Assembly: GCA_900467745.1 (NCBI GenBank)
Contig: UBQW01000025.1
Location: 44,982-108,981, forward strand
Reading direction: 5' to 3'
Length of the DNA stretch: 64,000 bases
From: Hyphomicrobiales bacterium
Lineage (GTDB): Bacteria; Pseudomonadota; Alphaproteobacteria; Rhizobiales; Rhizobiaceae
In this document: positions 1 through 7,500 of the stretch, one piece after another
Position numbering within the stretch: the stretch's first letter is position 1
Layout: each line of letters opens with the position of its first letter
Translations under genes and position numbers: made by a program
The notes under the pieces: model-generated
What the model was told of the DNA's origin: nothing
Databases searched by the model: none
The model's input: the letters and a program-made list of their open reading frames with translations, nothing else

Positions 1-14
1 TCCCTCAGTTTCAT
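1..14 (-). CDS. murE: murE, 5' end only (UDP-MurNAc-tripeptide synthetase)
   Basis: Only the first four codons lie in the window: an ATG at 14-12 followed by codons for Lys, Leu and Arg, running off the left edge. A purine-rich GAGAG stretch lies about 10-15 bases upstream. The call rests mainly on position. In dcw clusters murE, which adds the third amino acid (meso-diaminopimelate in Gram-negatives) to the peptidoglycan stem peptide, directly follows ftsI on the same strand, and rhizobial MurE proteins begin with a short Met-x-Leu-Arg motif. The family match cannot be proven from four residues. Confidence 0.45.
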
Positions 15-81
15 CGAACGCACACTTTTCTCTCGAGCCGTCGAGCCCCCATGGCGAATCGGCTGCGACATTCATCCAGAC

Positions 82-1833
82 TCAATAAGACACCAACATG
101 GCCGATCCGTCGTCACCGAACTTCGGTTCCACACCGAGGATTGGCGCCGCGCGGGAGATGATGTTCTTGACCATCGGCGCGGCGGTATAGGCCGCGATGT
201 TCTGGCCCTTTTCGCCATTGTGCGGCTCGTCGCAGAAGGTCAGCACCACGTACTGCGGGTTCTCGATCGGAAATGCCGCCAGGAAGGCGTTGAAATTGAG
301 GTTGGTGGCGTAGCGGCCGTTGACGACCTTGTCGGCCGTACCGGTCTTGCCACCGACGTTGAAGCCGGGAACATCGGCGTTGCGGCCGGAGCCCTTCACG
401 CCGTTGACCTTGAAGAGATAGCGGACGTCGTCGCTGGTGCTCTTCTTGACGACCACCTCGGCCACTTCATCGGCCTGGTCGCGGTTGCGCGGCAGGAAGG
501 TCGGCTCGATCAGCTTGCCGCCATTGACGAGTGCCGCACCGGCCACAGCCGTCTGCAGCGGCGTCGTCGAGACACCGTGGCCGAAGGAGATGGTCACCGA
601 GTTGATCTTCTTCCAGACCTTCGGCTGGCTCGGCATCTTCACCTCGGGCAACTCGGTCTTCATCTTGGTGAGCAGGCCAAGCTTCGTCAGATAGTCCTTC
701 TGCGCATCGATGCCGACGATGTCGATGATGCGGGCGGTACCGACGTTGGAGGAATACTGGAAGACTTCAGGCAGCGTCAGCCAGCGGCGCTGGCCGTGGA
801 AGTCGTGAATGGTGAAGCCGCCGATATGCAGAGGCTGCGTCGCGTCGAAGCTGGAGTTGAGGTTGACCTTGCCGGTATCGAGCGCCATGGCGAGCGAGAA
901 GGTCTTGAAGGTCGAGCCCATTTCGAACGTGCCGTTCGACATGCGGTTCAGCCAGCCTTCCTTGGCGCCTTCAAGCGGATTGTTCGGATCGAAATCCGGC
1001 GCCGATGCCATTGCCAGCACTTCGCCGGTGTGGATGTCGAGAACGACGGCGCCCGCACCCTTTGCTTCGTAATTCTTCACCGCGTTGACGACGATATCGC
1101 GCACGATGTTCTGGACGCGGATATCGATCGACAGCTTGACCGGCTCCAGCGGCTGATCGCTGGTCATGCCGACCATGGCGAGATCGGCCAGCCCCTGGTC
1201 GTCGATGTATTTCTCCATGCCTGCAACGCCGCGATTGTCGATGTTGACGTAGCCGAGAATATGCGCGGCGGTCGCGCCGCCGGGATAGAAGCGACGCTTC
1301 TCCGGGCGGAAGCCGATGCCGGGAATGCCGAGCGCCAAGATCTGGCTCTGCTGCTTCGGCGACAGCTGGCGGCGCAGCCAGGCAAAGTGCGAATTGCGGT
1401 TGGCGAGCTTCTTGTAGGTGCCCTTCATGTCGAGATCGGGCAGCACGGTCGTCAGCTTTTCGACGGCCTCGTCGGCATCGACGATCTTGTTCGGCTCGGC
1501 AAACAGCGAGACGGTGCGGATATCGGTCGCCAGCACTTCGCCGTTGCGATCGAGAATATCCGGGCGCGACGCCAGCAGGCGGTCGGGCGGCAGGATGCTG
1601 GATACGACGTCGGGGTCACGCACCGCGTATTCGACGAGACGTCCGCCGATGACGCAGTAGACGCAGACGAAGGCGAAGGCCAGAAGGCCGACGCGGCTCT
1701 TGGCCTGGCCGCTGCGCTTCTTGCGCGAGCCCTGGATCGACACGCTGCCTGACGGACCGCCGAACCGGCTGTAGACGCCGGAAGAAAAGTGGGCCTGGCT
1801 CTTGGCAACCATGATGCGTGAAAGAAAGGACAT
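82..1833 (-). CDS. ftsI: FtsI (PBP3), division-specific peptidoglycan D,D-transpeptidase
   Basis: A class B penicillin-binding protein of 583 residues that cross-links septal peptidoglycan in the periplasm as part of the divisome. A basic cytoplasmic tail is followed by one membrane anchor at about residues 48-66, the PBP dimerisation domain at about 85-230, and a transpeptidase domain. The three catalytic motifs are intact: STFK at 307-310 (acylated serine), SSN at 361-363 and KTGT at 496-499. It starts two bases after the ftsL stop and precedes murE, which is the standard dcw order. The N-terminal tail is rather long and basic; an internal Met at residue 8 is a possible alternative start. 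Length and motifs leave little doubt. Confidence 0.97.
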   Translation of the reverse strand: MSFLSRIMVAKSQAHFSSGVYSRFGGPSGSVSIQGSRKKRSGQAKSRVGLLAFAFVCVYCVIGGRLVEYAVRDPDVVSSILPPDRLLASRPDILDRNGEVLATDIRTVSLFAEPNKIVDADEAVEKLTTVLPDLDMKGTYKKLANRNSHFAWLRRQLSPKQQSQILALGIPGIGFRPEKRRFYPGGATAAHILGYVNIDNRGVAGMEKYIDDQGLADLAMVGMTSDQPLEPVKLSIDIRVQNIVRDIVVNAVKNYEAKGAGAVVLDIHTGEVLAMASAPDFDPNNPLEGAKEGWLNRMSNGTFEMGSTFKTFSLAMALDTGKVNLNSSFDATQPLHIGGFTIHDFHGQRRWLTLPEVFQYSSNVGTARIIDIVGIDAQKDYLTKLGLLTKMKTELPEVKMPSQPKVWKKINSVTISFGHGVSTTPLQTAVAGAALVNGGKLIEPTFLPRNRDQADEVAEVVVKKSTSDDVRYLFKVNGVKGSGRNADVPGFNVGGKTGTADKVVNGRYATNLNFNAFLAAFPIENPQYVVLTFCDEPHNGEKGQNIAAYTAAPMVKNIISRAAPILGVEPKFGDDGSAMLVSY

Positions 1834-1835
1834 CT

Positions 1836-2234
1836 CTACTCCACAGATCCGGTTGTCATTTCGTCTTCTTCCTCGACAGGCTTCGCCACGACCTTCGGCT
1901 TCGGCTTGCCGGTCTTGGCGTCGGCAATCTCCGGCACGGGCACCTGCGCCTTCAGCATCGGCAGCTCCTTGGCATGCACCAGCGAGGTCGAGACGGTCGG
2001 CTGCAGCTGCAGCTCGCTATTATAGTTGTTGACCAGCCGCTCCAGCCGGTTCGGCTGCGATTGCAGCGCCCAGTCGGCCTTCAGGAGATCGATCGTGTCC
2101 TTCTCGAGCTTGATCTCCGCTTCGAGGCGGTGAACCTCCTCGAGCTTGAGTTCGGCCCGATGCTTGATCGTATAGGTCACGGCGGCGGCGGCCGTCATGA
2201 CGCCAACAAGAACGAGGTCGAAGGTTCTCAGCAT
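1836..2234 (-). CDS. ftsL: FtsL-like cell division protein
   Basis: A 132-residue bitopic membrane protein. The ATG at 2234 comes one base after the rsmH stop. It has a very short cytoplasmic end, a transmembrane segment at about residues 4-20, then a periplasmic heptad-like coiled coil rich in Leu, Glu and Lys (about 25-70), and a low-complexity Pro/Lys/Val/Glu tail. FtsL pairs with FtsB and FtsQ to regulate FtsWI. Sequence identity in this family is poor, so the call relies on size, topology and the position between rsmH and ftsI. A longer frame continues upstream to 2378 inside rsmH but has no membrane or coil character and is not a credible start. Confidence 0.88.
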   Translation of the reverse strand: MLRTFDLVLVGVMTAAAAVTYTIKHRAELKLEEVHRLEAEIKLEKDTIDLLKADWALQSQPNRLERLVNNYNSELQLQPTVSTSLVHAKELPMLKAQVPVPEIADAKTGKPKPKVVAKPVEEEDEMTTGSVE

Positions 2235-2235
2235 A

Positions 2236-3261
2236 TCAGGCTCCGAGCTTTCCGAGGCTTGCGAGGTTGGGCAGTCCGAAGATCGACATGTCGGCGGCTT
2301 CAGCCGGCGCGGTGGTTCTGAGGCCCGCACGCAGCTTGGCGGAACGCGCGCGCGGATTGATCTCGGCTTCCGCGTCACTTGCCGACACCATCGGCTTGCC
2401 GATCCGGTCGAAGGTCGCGGCGCGCTCGTGGGCGATCGGCATGTGGCGCGAGCCGGATGCCTTGCCGGCGCGATCGGAGAAGAAGGTCTTGACGATGCGG
2501 TCTTCCAGCGAGTGGAAGGTGACGACCACGAGACGGCCGCCCGGCTTCAACGCGTGTTCGGCCGCAAACAGCGCCTGTGCCAGCTCGCCGAGCTCGTCAT
2601 TGACGAAGATGCGCAGCGCCTGGAACACCCGCGTCGCCGGATGGATCTTGTCCTTCATCTTGCGCGGCGTGACGATCTCGATCAGGCCCGCCAGATCGCG
2701 CGTCGTCTCGAAAGGCTTCTCGGCGCGGCGCTTCTCGATCGCATGCGCGATGCGCGGCGACTGGCTCTCTTCGCCGAGGAAATGGAAGATGCGGATGAGT
2801 TCGGCCACCTTGGCGCGGTTGACGACATCGGCGGCGGAAACGCCGGATGCCGACATGCGCATGTCGAGCGGCCCGTTCTTCTGGAACGAGAAGCCGCGAT
2901 CGGCCTCGTCGATCTGCATCGACGACACGCCGATATCGAGCACGATGCCATCAAGGCCACCGGCCGGCGCATGATCGGCCAGCCGCGAAAACTGCGAGTG
3001 AATGAGCTTCAGGCGACCGCCATGCGCCTCGACCAGCGCCTGCCCGCCCGCGATCGCCGTCGGATCGCGATCAAGCGCGATGACCTCGGCACCACCAGAC
3101 AGAATGGCCGACGTATAACCGCCTGCGCCAAACGTGCCGTCGAGAATGACCTTGCCGGCAGCAGGCTCGAGCGCCGTCAGAACCTCGTTGAGAAGAACCG
3201 GAATGTGGCGAACCGGTCCGCCACCGGCATCAGTTGAACCTTCGCCAGGATTCGCCGCCAT
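2236..3261 (-). CDS. rsmH: RsmH (MraW), 16S rRNA N4-methyltransferase for C1402
   Basis: A SAM-dependent methyltransferase of 341 residues that methylates N4 of C1402 in the 16S rRNA decoding centre. Motif I is DGTFGAGGYT at 41-50. The family-specific DIGVSSMQID follows at 109-118, HPATRVFQALRI at about 207-218, and FHSLEDRIVK at 249-258. The start chosen (3261) gives the usual length of about 310-345; the open frame continues far upstream to 3903 across mraZ, but that extension is non-homologous shadow coding. It lies 14 bases after mraZ and one base before ftsL, so translation is probably coupled along the cluster. Confidence 0.97.
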   Translation of the reverse strand: MAANPGEGSTDAGGGPVRHIPVLLNEVLTALEPAAGKVILDGTFGAGGYTSAILSGGAEVIALDRDPTAIAGGQALVEAHGGRLKLIHSQFSRLADHAPAGGLDGIVLDIGVSSMQIDEADRGFSFQKNGPLDMRMSASGVSAADVVNRAKVAELIRIFHFLGEESQSPRIAHAIEKRRAEKPFETTRDLAGLIEIVTPRKMKDKIHPATRVFQALRIFVNDELGELAQALFAAEHALKPGGRLVVVTFHSLEDRIVKTFFSDRAGKASGSRHMPIAHERAATFDRIGKPMVSASDAEAEINPRARSAKLRAGLRTTAPAEAADMSIFGLPNLASLGKLGA

Positions 3262-3275
3262 TCCGTTCCCTCGTG

Positions 3276-3716
3276 TTACGAGGAACGCTTGCCCGCCAGC
3301 CTGCGCTCCTCTCGTGCTCGTTGCTGCACAGCCTGAAATTCCTTCGGCTGCCACAGCTGAAAATGATCCGCCCGACCAACGAAGGTCACTTCGTCCGAGA
3401 TACCGGTGAAGTCGCGAATGAAATCCGTGACCATCAACCGCCCCTCGGCGTCGAGCTTCATAAAGACCCCGCCCCCGTGAATGAGAAGCGACATCTCGTT
3501 CGCTTCCGGCGAAAACGGATCTTCCGCAGCGATCTGCCGCTCGAACCTTTCGAGAAGGTCCGAACCGCCGACGCTGATCGCCGGAAACACAAAATCCTGG
3601 AAGCAGTACAAATCCTGGATGTTGCTCTGCGCCATCACCGATCGAAACGCCGCGGGCACGGAGACCCTGCCCTTGGAATCGATCCTGTTGGTCGCATGTG
3701 AAAGGAAGCGGCCCAT
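3276..3716 (-). CDS. mraZ: MraZ, DNA-binding regulator of the dcw cluster
   Basis: First gene of the division and cell-wall cluster, encoding 146 residues. It has two tandem AbrB-like half domains, each with the family's D-x-x-G-R turn: DSKGR near the N-terminus and DAEGR about 75 residues later. MraZ oligomerises into a ring and binds direct TGGGN repeats upstream of its own gene, repressing the cluster in E. coli. The ATG at 3716 was preferred over 3728 because it matches the short leader usual in the family and leaves normal spacing to a GGGAACGGA ribosome site; four extra residues are possible. A repeat array fitting its operator lies about 180 bases upstream. Confidence 0.95.
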   Translation of the reverse strand: MGRFLSHATNRIDSKGRVSVPAAFRSVMAQSNIQDLYCFQDFVFPAISVGGSDLLERFERQIAAEDPFSPEANEMSLLIHGGGVFMKLDAEGRLMVTDFIRDFTGISDEVTFVGRADHFQLWQPKEFQAVQQRAREERRLAGKRSS

Positions 3717-3892
3717 GACACGAAACATCCGTTCCCGAAAGAGCCCGGACAGCGATTAGGCGCCCCGAACTCCATTTCTCAGACACAGCCTCGCCAGCCG
3801 GATGGACGACATTCCATCCAGCGCCTCCGGTGAGGAGTACGCCTTTACTTTGCGATTGGTGGGCACTTGATTGCCCTTGCGCAGTGCAGGAA

Positions 3893-3927
3893 TGGGATAA
3901 CATGGGACCATATGGGCGTCAATGGGA
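3893..3927. promoter_or_regulatory. Putative MraZ-binding region: four TGGGN repeats, 10-bp period
   Basis: On the plus strand TGGG(A/C) occurs at 3893, 3903, 3913 and 3923, each exactly 10 bases from the next, so with 5-base spacers all copies face the same side of the helix. E. coli MraZ is known to bind TGGGN direct repeats with 5-nt spacers upstream of mraZ. Here the array has four units and reads in the direction opposite to mraZ transcription, 177 bases from the chosen mraZ start. The function is inferred from the match to the known site. Confidence 0.75.
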
Positions 3928-4299
3928 AACGCCCGTCTCACGATGAGCGCAGTATCGAAAATTTATAAGCTGTTAAGTTTAACAAAGGGTTATGAACGCC
4001 CGAATTCTCAGGCTCCGAAGCGCCCTAAAGCGACACCGCAGCGTGTGGCGAAAAACATCCCCGGTTGCGGAAAATGAATTCGAACACGCCGCGCAGGTGA
4101 AAATCACAAAACTCAACTTTAAATGCGCATCCGACCACGAACGCCTCCAGGGACCTCCCCGTTCACCCGCATGTGTTCATCCGGCGTCTTATGCCTACTA
4201 TGTCGTTAACGGAAAATAATGTATTTTAGATATCATGCATACACAAAGACAAAAACATATCCATTTGCAGAACAAACTAAGAAAGCACGGAGAAAATCC
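3928..4299. other. Intergenic stretch between the mraZ operator and the zinc-ribbon gene
   Basis: About 370 bases with no supported gene. The part at 3955-3995 is AT-rich (two TTAA tetramers) and could hold promoters for either direction. An open plus-strand frame at 3992-4219 has no ribosome site, no recognisable motif and a composition unlike a protein. The AT-rich stretch at 4200-4285 is a plausible promoter region for the small gene that follows; no convincing -35/-10 pair was found. Confidence 0.5.
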
Positions 4300-4494
4300 A
4301 TGGCTAGTTTTAGCTTCAAGGGAATGTTGGCTGGAATGAAGTCGCCGAATACTCAGCCTCCACTGAAGAAAGTCGGCATGACTTCTGAAATTCAGTGCAC
4401 AAGCTGTGGAAAACTACTCAAGCGATGGTCGGCACTTTCGCTGAGCAGCACCGTTTGCGAGGAGTGTCTTCGCCAGCCGCCAACGTCTCACTGA
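4300..4494 (+). CDS. Small zinc-ribbon-like protein, function unknown
   Basis: Encodes 64 residues from the ATG at 4300, preceded by an ACGGAGAAA ribosome site. The N-terminal half is Lys/Phe/Met rich. The C-terminal half carries two cysteine knuckles, CTSC and CEEC, about 20 residues apart, which is the spacing of a treble-clef or zinc-ribbon fold. No other domain fits in this length. The gene stands alone on the plus strand between the mraZ operator and rnpB, and codon use is less GC-biased than in its neighbours. I do not recognise a family. A role in nucleic-acid or protein binding through the metal site would be usual for such proteins but is only inference. Confidence 0.7.
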   Translation: MASFSFKGMLAGMKSPNTQPPLKKVGMTSEIQCTSCGKLLKRWSALSLSSTVCEECLRQPPTSH

Positions 4495-4540
4495 GCCCGA
4501 TAAGGGCCAGTGAAATCGTATGGACGTCGATGAAAAGACA

Positions 4541-4944
4541 ATCGCCAGTTGGCCTGTAAGCCGGGTTCTGTATGGCTCCGGCCGAAACCGGAACGTGGCA
4601 GCCATTCCTCTGGGACAACGTTTGCACGTTGCCTCTCGCAACCCACCCGGATGACTGGCCTGGAAACCAGCCGGACGGCTTGCGCCGCCCGCGTCATCCC
4701 TATTCGGTCTTGCTCCCGGTGGGGTTTACCTTGCCATCGCCGTTGCCGGAGACGCGGTGGGCTCTTACCCCACCCTTTCACCCTTACCTGCCGAAGCAGG
4801 CGGTTTGCTTTCTGTGGCACTTTCCCTGAGGTCGCCCTCGCCGGACGTTATCCGGCACCGTGTTTCCGTGGAGCCCGGACTTTCCTCACCCTACCGTCTT
4901 TCGACATTGGTAAAGCGCGGCTGCCCGGCCAACTGGCCCGGCTC
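4541..4944 (-). ncRNA. rnpB: RNase P RNA, bacterial type A
   Basis: The catalytic RNA that removes 5' leaders from tRNA precursors. Read on the minus strand, the ends form helix P1: GCCAGTTGGCC occurs at 4937-4927 and its complement at 4554-4544. Conserved family blocks are present in order: GAGGAAAGTCCGGGCTCCAC near the 5' end, GGGTAAGAGCCCACCG in the middle, and AGAGGAATGGCTGCCAC with AGAACCCGGCTTACAGG near the 3' end. The total is about 404 nt. Ends were placed from the P1 pairing and could move by a few bases. The overlapping open frames on both strands are not genes. Confidence 0.97.
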
Positions 4945-4985
4945 CCTTAACCGAGACTGGGAGCGAATGCCAACAAAATATCGCG

Positions 4986-6182
4986 TCAGGCTTCGCGGAA
5001 ATACGGTTTGAAATCCGTCGCGTAGCCCTGTCCGTTGATTCGACCTTCGAGCAGCAGCAACGCGCCGAGCCGGCCGATCTCGTCCGAGCTCTTGGCAGCC
5101 GTGCCGCAACCGCCCGTCAGAACGCCGATGCGCGGCGACGCGGTATAGCCGATCATCGGATGCCCGCTCGGCGTAAACGAGACGACGCAGGAGCCGCTTG
5201 AAGTGGAGACCGGCCGCAGCTCAGGCACGACACGTTCGATCAGCCGCGTCAGATGCGACTGCACGCTCTCGCGCCCATCGGTCTTGAACCAGTCCCGCAG
5301 CTCCGGCTCACGCTCCAGCCTGACATCATCGGGATCGCCGCCGATCTTCATGTAGACCTTGCCGTCGGGATAGCGGATCGGCGGCAGCATGTAGAAATCG
5401 TCGAGACCATCGACGCCGTGCGAGATCAGCGACGGCATGCCGGAAAACCGCACGGCGGCCGCCTCATCGACCTCGTAGAAGGCGATGGTGCGCGCATAAA
5501 CCTTCAGATCAACAGGCTGCGGCAAGAGATTCTCCGCAATGGAAAAACCGCCGGCGGCGAGCAGCACCTTCTCGGCCCGATATGTCTTCCCGTCGGCCGT
5601 CTCGATGGCAACCAGCCCGCCCTCATCGCGGATCGACACCGCGACCTGGCGGATGAGGGAAGCCCCGGCCTTCTCGGCGGCGATCGACTGCGCCCTGACA
5701 AGATTGCGCGGACTGATGTAGCCGGCGCCCGTCGGCTCATGAACACCCTCGGTACCGTCGGCAAAAGCAAAGAACGGAAACCGCGCCTTCAGGCCGGCAT
5801 CGTCGAGCAGTGACGTCTCGACGCCGAGCGACCGGGCAGCAGACGATGTCCGCTCGACATAGCCATCCGGGCCGCCGCGCGCCGGGCCGACCACAAGGCA
5901 GCCTGCGGGCGTGTAGAAGGAAACGCCGCTCTCCCGCTCGATCTCGGCGTAGCGGCCGATCGAGCGATTGGCGAGCAAGGCCCAGTCGAGGTCGGGATCG
6001 ATGGTGCGGGTGATGCGCCCCTCGTCGTAATGGCTGGCAAAGACGCCGTCATGCCGCTTGCGATCTTCAGGCTCGTCCGGGCCGATGACGGCAACGCCAT
6101 CGGTCGATTTCGCCAGATGCCGTGCGGCGGCAGCGCCCATCATGCCGCGACCGACGATGATATATTTGAAATCCGCGCTCAT
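4986..6182 (-). CDS. FAD-dependent oxidoreductase, DAO family (downstream copy)
   Basis: A flavoprotein of 398 residues in the D-amino-acid oxidase/sarcosine oxidase fold. The dinucleotide-binding glycine motif is GRGMMG at residues 12-17, followed by AAARHL. GCLVVGP lies near residue 95, and the second half has the DAO-type signature CVVSFTPSGHPMIG and a C-terminal GGCGTAAKSSDEIGRL motif that usually contacts the FAD isoalloxazine. The substrate is likely an amine or N-methyl amino acid, but no residue tells which. The neighbouring gene 12 bases upstream is a close paralogue on the same strand, so the two form a tandem duplication and probably one operon. Confidence 0.85.
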   Translation of the reverse strand: MSADFKYIIVGRGMMGAAAARHLAKSTDGVAVIGPDEPEDRKRHDGVFASHYDEGRITRTIDPDLDWALLANRSIGRYAEIERESGVSFYTPAGCLVVGPARGGPDGYVERTSSAARSLGVETSLLDDAGLKARFPFFAFADGTEGVHEPTGAGYISPRNLVRAQSIAAEKAGASLIRQVAVSIRDEGGLVAIETADGKTYRAEKVLLAAGGFSIAENLLPQPVDLKVYARTIAFYEVDEAAAVRFSGMPSLISHGVDGLDDFYMLPPIRYPDGKVYMKIGGDPDDVRLEREPELRDWFKTDGRESVQSHLTRLIERVVPELRPVSTSSGSCVVSFTPSGHPMIGYTASPRIGVLTGGCGTAAKSSDEIGRLGALLLLEGRINGQGYATDFKPYFREA

Positions 6183-6194
6183 GACCGTCCCGAT

Positions 6195-7382
6195 CTATCG
6201 AAAAGAAGGCGTCAAATGCCGACCGAAATCGGCGTCGCCGAGCGCGCCTTCCGCAAGCAGCACCGCGCCCAGCCGCCCAAGCTCGTCGGACGACTTCGCG
6301 GCAACGAAATTGCCGCCCGTCAGCACCGCGATGCGTGGCGAGGAAGTGAAACCGGCATAGGGATAGGCGGTCGGCGTGAAGGTCGCGACGCAGGGCGCCG
6401 ATGTCACCGGGCAACCGGCGAGATCAGGCATCAACTCCAGCGCAGTTGCCACCAGCAGATCGCGCTCGGCGGGATCCCCATCCGACCGGAACCAGGCCCC
6501 GGCGTCCTGGAGCGTATCGAAGCTGCGCGTCTCGGTATCGCCGCCAAGCTTCAGATAGGTCTTGCCGTCGGGATAGCGCACAGGCGGGAGAATATAGACA
6601 TGGTCTTCGTCGCGATCGCCGAACACGATGCTCGACGGCATGCCGCCGAAGATCGCCTTTTCGCGCTCGCCGAGTTCGTAGAACACGACCGTTCGCGCCG
6701 CGACGCGGGTATCCACGGGCGCGGGAAGAAGCTGATTGAAATTGCTGAAACCGCCGGCGGCGACAAGCACGCGCTCCGCCGTATAGGTGCGGTCGCCGAC
6801 GCTGACCTCCACATGTGAGCCGGCATCCTGGACGCTGGTTACCGTCGCATCGATGATGGTGACGCCGCCCACTTCCGCAAGCGCTGTCTGCGCGCGCACC
6901 AGGGCGCGTGGATTGACATGGCCAGCCCGGCGCTTCTCGTAATAGCCGCTGAAGCTCTCCCGCAGCGTGAACTCCGGAAAGCGCTGGCGCAAGGTGGCCG
7001 CATCCAGCACCTCATACGCGACGCCGAGCCCGTCCGAGACCTCGATCGCGCGTCCGAGATAGCCCTGCCCCGGTTGCGGCACCGGCCCGGCGAACAGGCA
7101 TCCGGCTTCAGTGAAGAAGGAGGTGCCGCTCTTCGCCTCGATCTCGGCGTAACGGTCGAGCGAACGGGCGGCGAGCGTCGCCCAGACGATATTGTCGTCG
7201 AAGGTGCGGGTAATGCGCGCCTCGTCATAGTGGCTCGCGAACACGCCGTGGTGGCTCTTGCGCTCGACAGGCTCGCTCGGGCCGATCAGCGCCACCCCTT
7301 CGATCATCGCGCTGAGATGGCGGGCCGCAGCCGCGCCCATCATGCCGCGCCCGATTATGATCGCCTTGAAATCACATGCCAT
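6195..7382 (-). CDS. FAD-dependent oxidoreductase, DAO family (upstream copy)
   Basis: Paralogue of the adjacent gene, 395 residues, colinear over the whole length: the same GRGMMGAAAARHL nucleotide-binding motif at residues 11-23, HHGVFASHYDEARITRT, a DAO-type block near residue 340 and GGNFVAAKSSDELGRL near the C-terminus. Many substrate-facing loops differ, so the two enzymes may have diverged in substrate or form a hetero-oligomer. It is the first gene of the pair. Its ribosome site (GAGGTGAG) sits three bases before the ATG inside the 3' arm of an inverted repeat (see 7384-7406), which suggests control at translation. The substrate is unknown. Confidence 0.85.
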   Translation of the reverse strand: MACDFKAIIIGRGMMGAAAARHLSAMIEGVALIGPSEPVERKSHHGVFASHYDEARITRTFDDNIVWATLAARSLDRYAEIEAKSGTSFFTEAGCLFAGPVPQPGQGYLGRAIEVSDGLGVAYEVLDAATLRQRFPEFTLRESFSGYYEKRRAGHVNPRALVRAQTALAEVGGVTIIDATVTSVQDAGSHVEVSVGDRTYTAERVLVAAGGFSNFNQLLPAPVDTRVAARTVVFYELGEREKAIFGGMPSSIVFGDRDEDHVYILPPVRYPDGKTYLKLGGDTETRSFDTLQDAGAWFRSDGDPAERDLLVATALELMPDLAGCPVTSAPCVATFTPTAYPYAGFTSSPRIAVLTGGNFVAAKSSDELGRLGAVLLAEGALGDADFGRHLTPSFR

Positions 7383-7383
7383 G

Positions 7384-7406
7384 TCTCACCTCGTTTCAAG
7401 GTGAGA
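7384..7406 (-). promoter_or_regulatory. Inverted repeat that covers the ribosome site of the FAD oxidoreductase gene
   Basis: TCTCACCT at 7384-7391 and AGGTGAGA at 7399-7406 pair perfectly over 8 bases with a 7-base loop. In the minus-strand transcript the 3' arm contains the Shine-Dalgarno sequence directly before the start codon at 7382, so the folded form would hide it. The same palindrome could instead be a protein-binding site. The pairing is seen; the regulatory role is inferred. Confidence 0.5.
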
Positions 7407-7459
7407 TAGCACGATCTGCAAGTTGAATCATATTGTTAAGTCATGCCCTCAGGTGATTC

Positions 7460-7485
7460 AGCCACAAGCGGTTTTGCTTGTGGCT
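7460..7485 (-). terminator. Hairpin downstream of the secreted transglycosylase gene
   Basis: AGCCACAAGC at 7460-7469 pairs with GCTTGTGGCT at 7476-7485, a perfect 10-base stem with a 6-base loop. It lies 15 bases after the stop of the minus-strand gene at 7501. There is no T-run on either side, so it may be a processing or stability hairpin and not a classical intrinsic terminator. Confidence 0.5.
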
Positions 7486-7500
7486 ATCCCACGCTGGCGA

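Noticed and set aside
220..1752. A 510-codon open frame opposite ftsI
   Set aside because: It is a shadow of ftsI: composition is Arg/Ala/Asp-rich low complexity and there is no ribosome site.
2262..3903. Long open extensions of rsmH and other genes on the minus strand
   Set aside because: High G+C sequence gives long open frames; the extensions have no family match and run across mraZ.
3979..3993. A CtrA-like site (TTAA-N7-TTAT) upstream of mraZ
   Set aside because: One position differs from the usual TTAA-N7-TTAA, the site is AT-rich by nature here, and it is about 260 bases from the gene; chance matches are likely.
4541..4944. Several reading frames of 70-130 codons on both strands of the RNase P RNA gene
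   Set aside because: The region is accounted for by the conserved RNA; none of the frames has a ribosome site or protein-like pattern.
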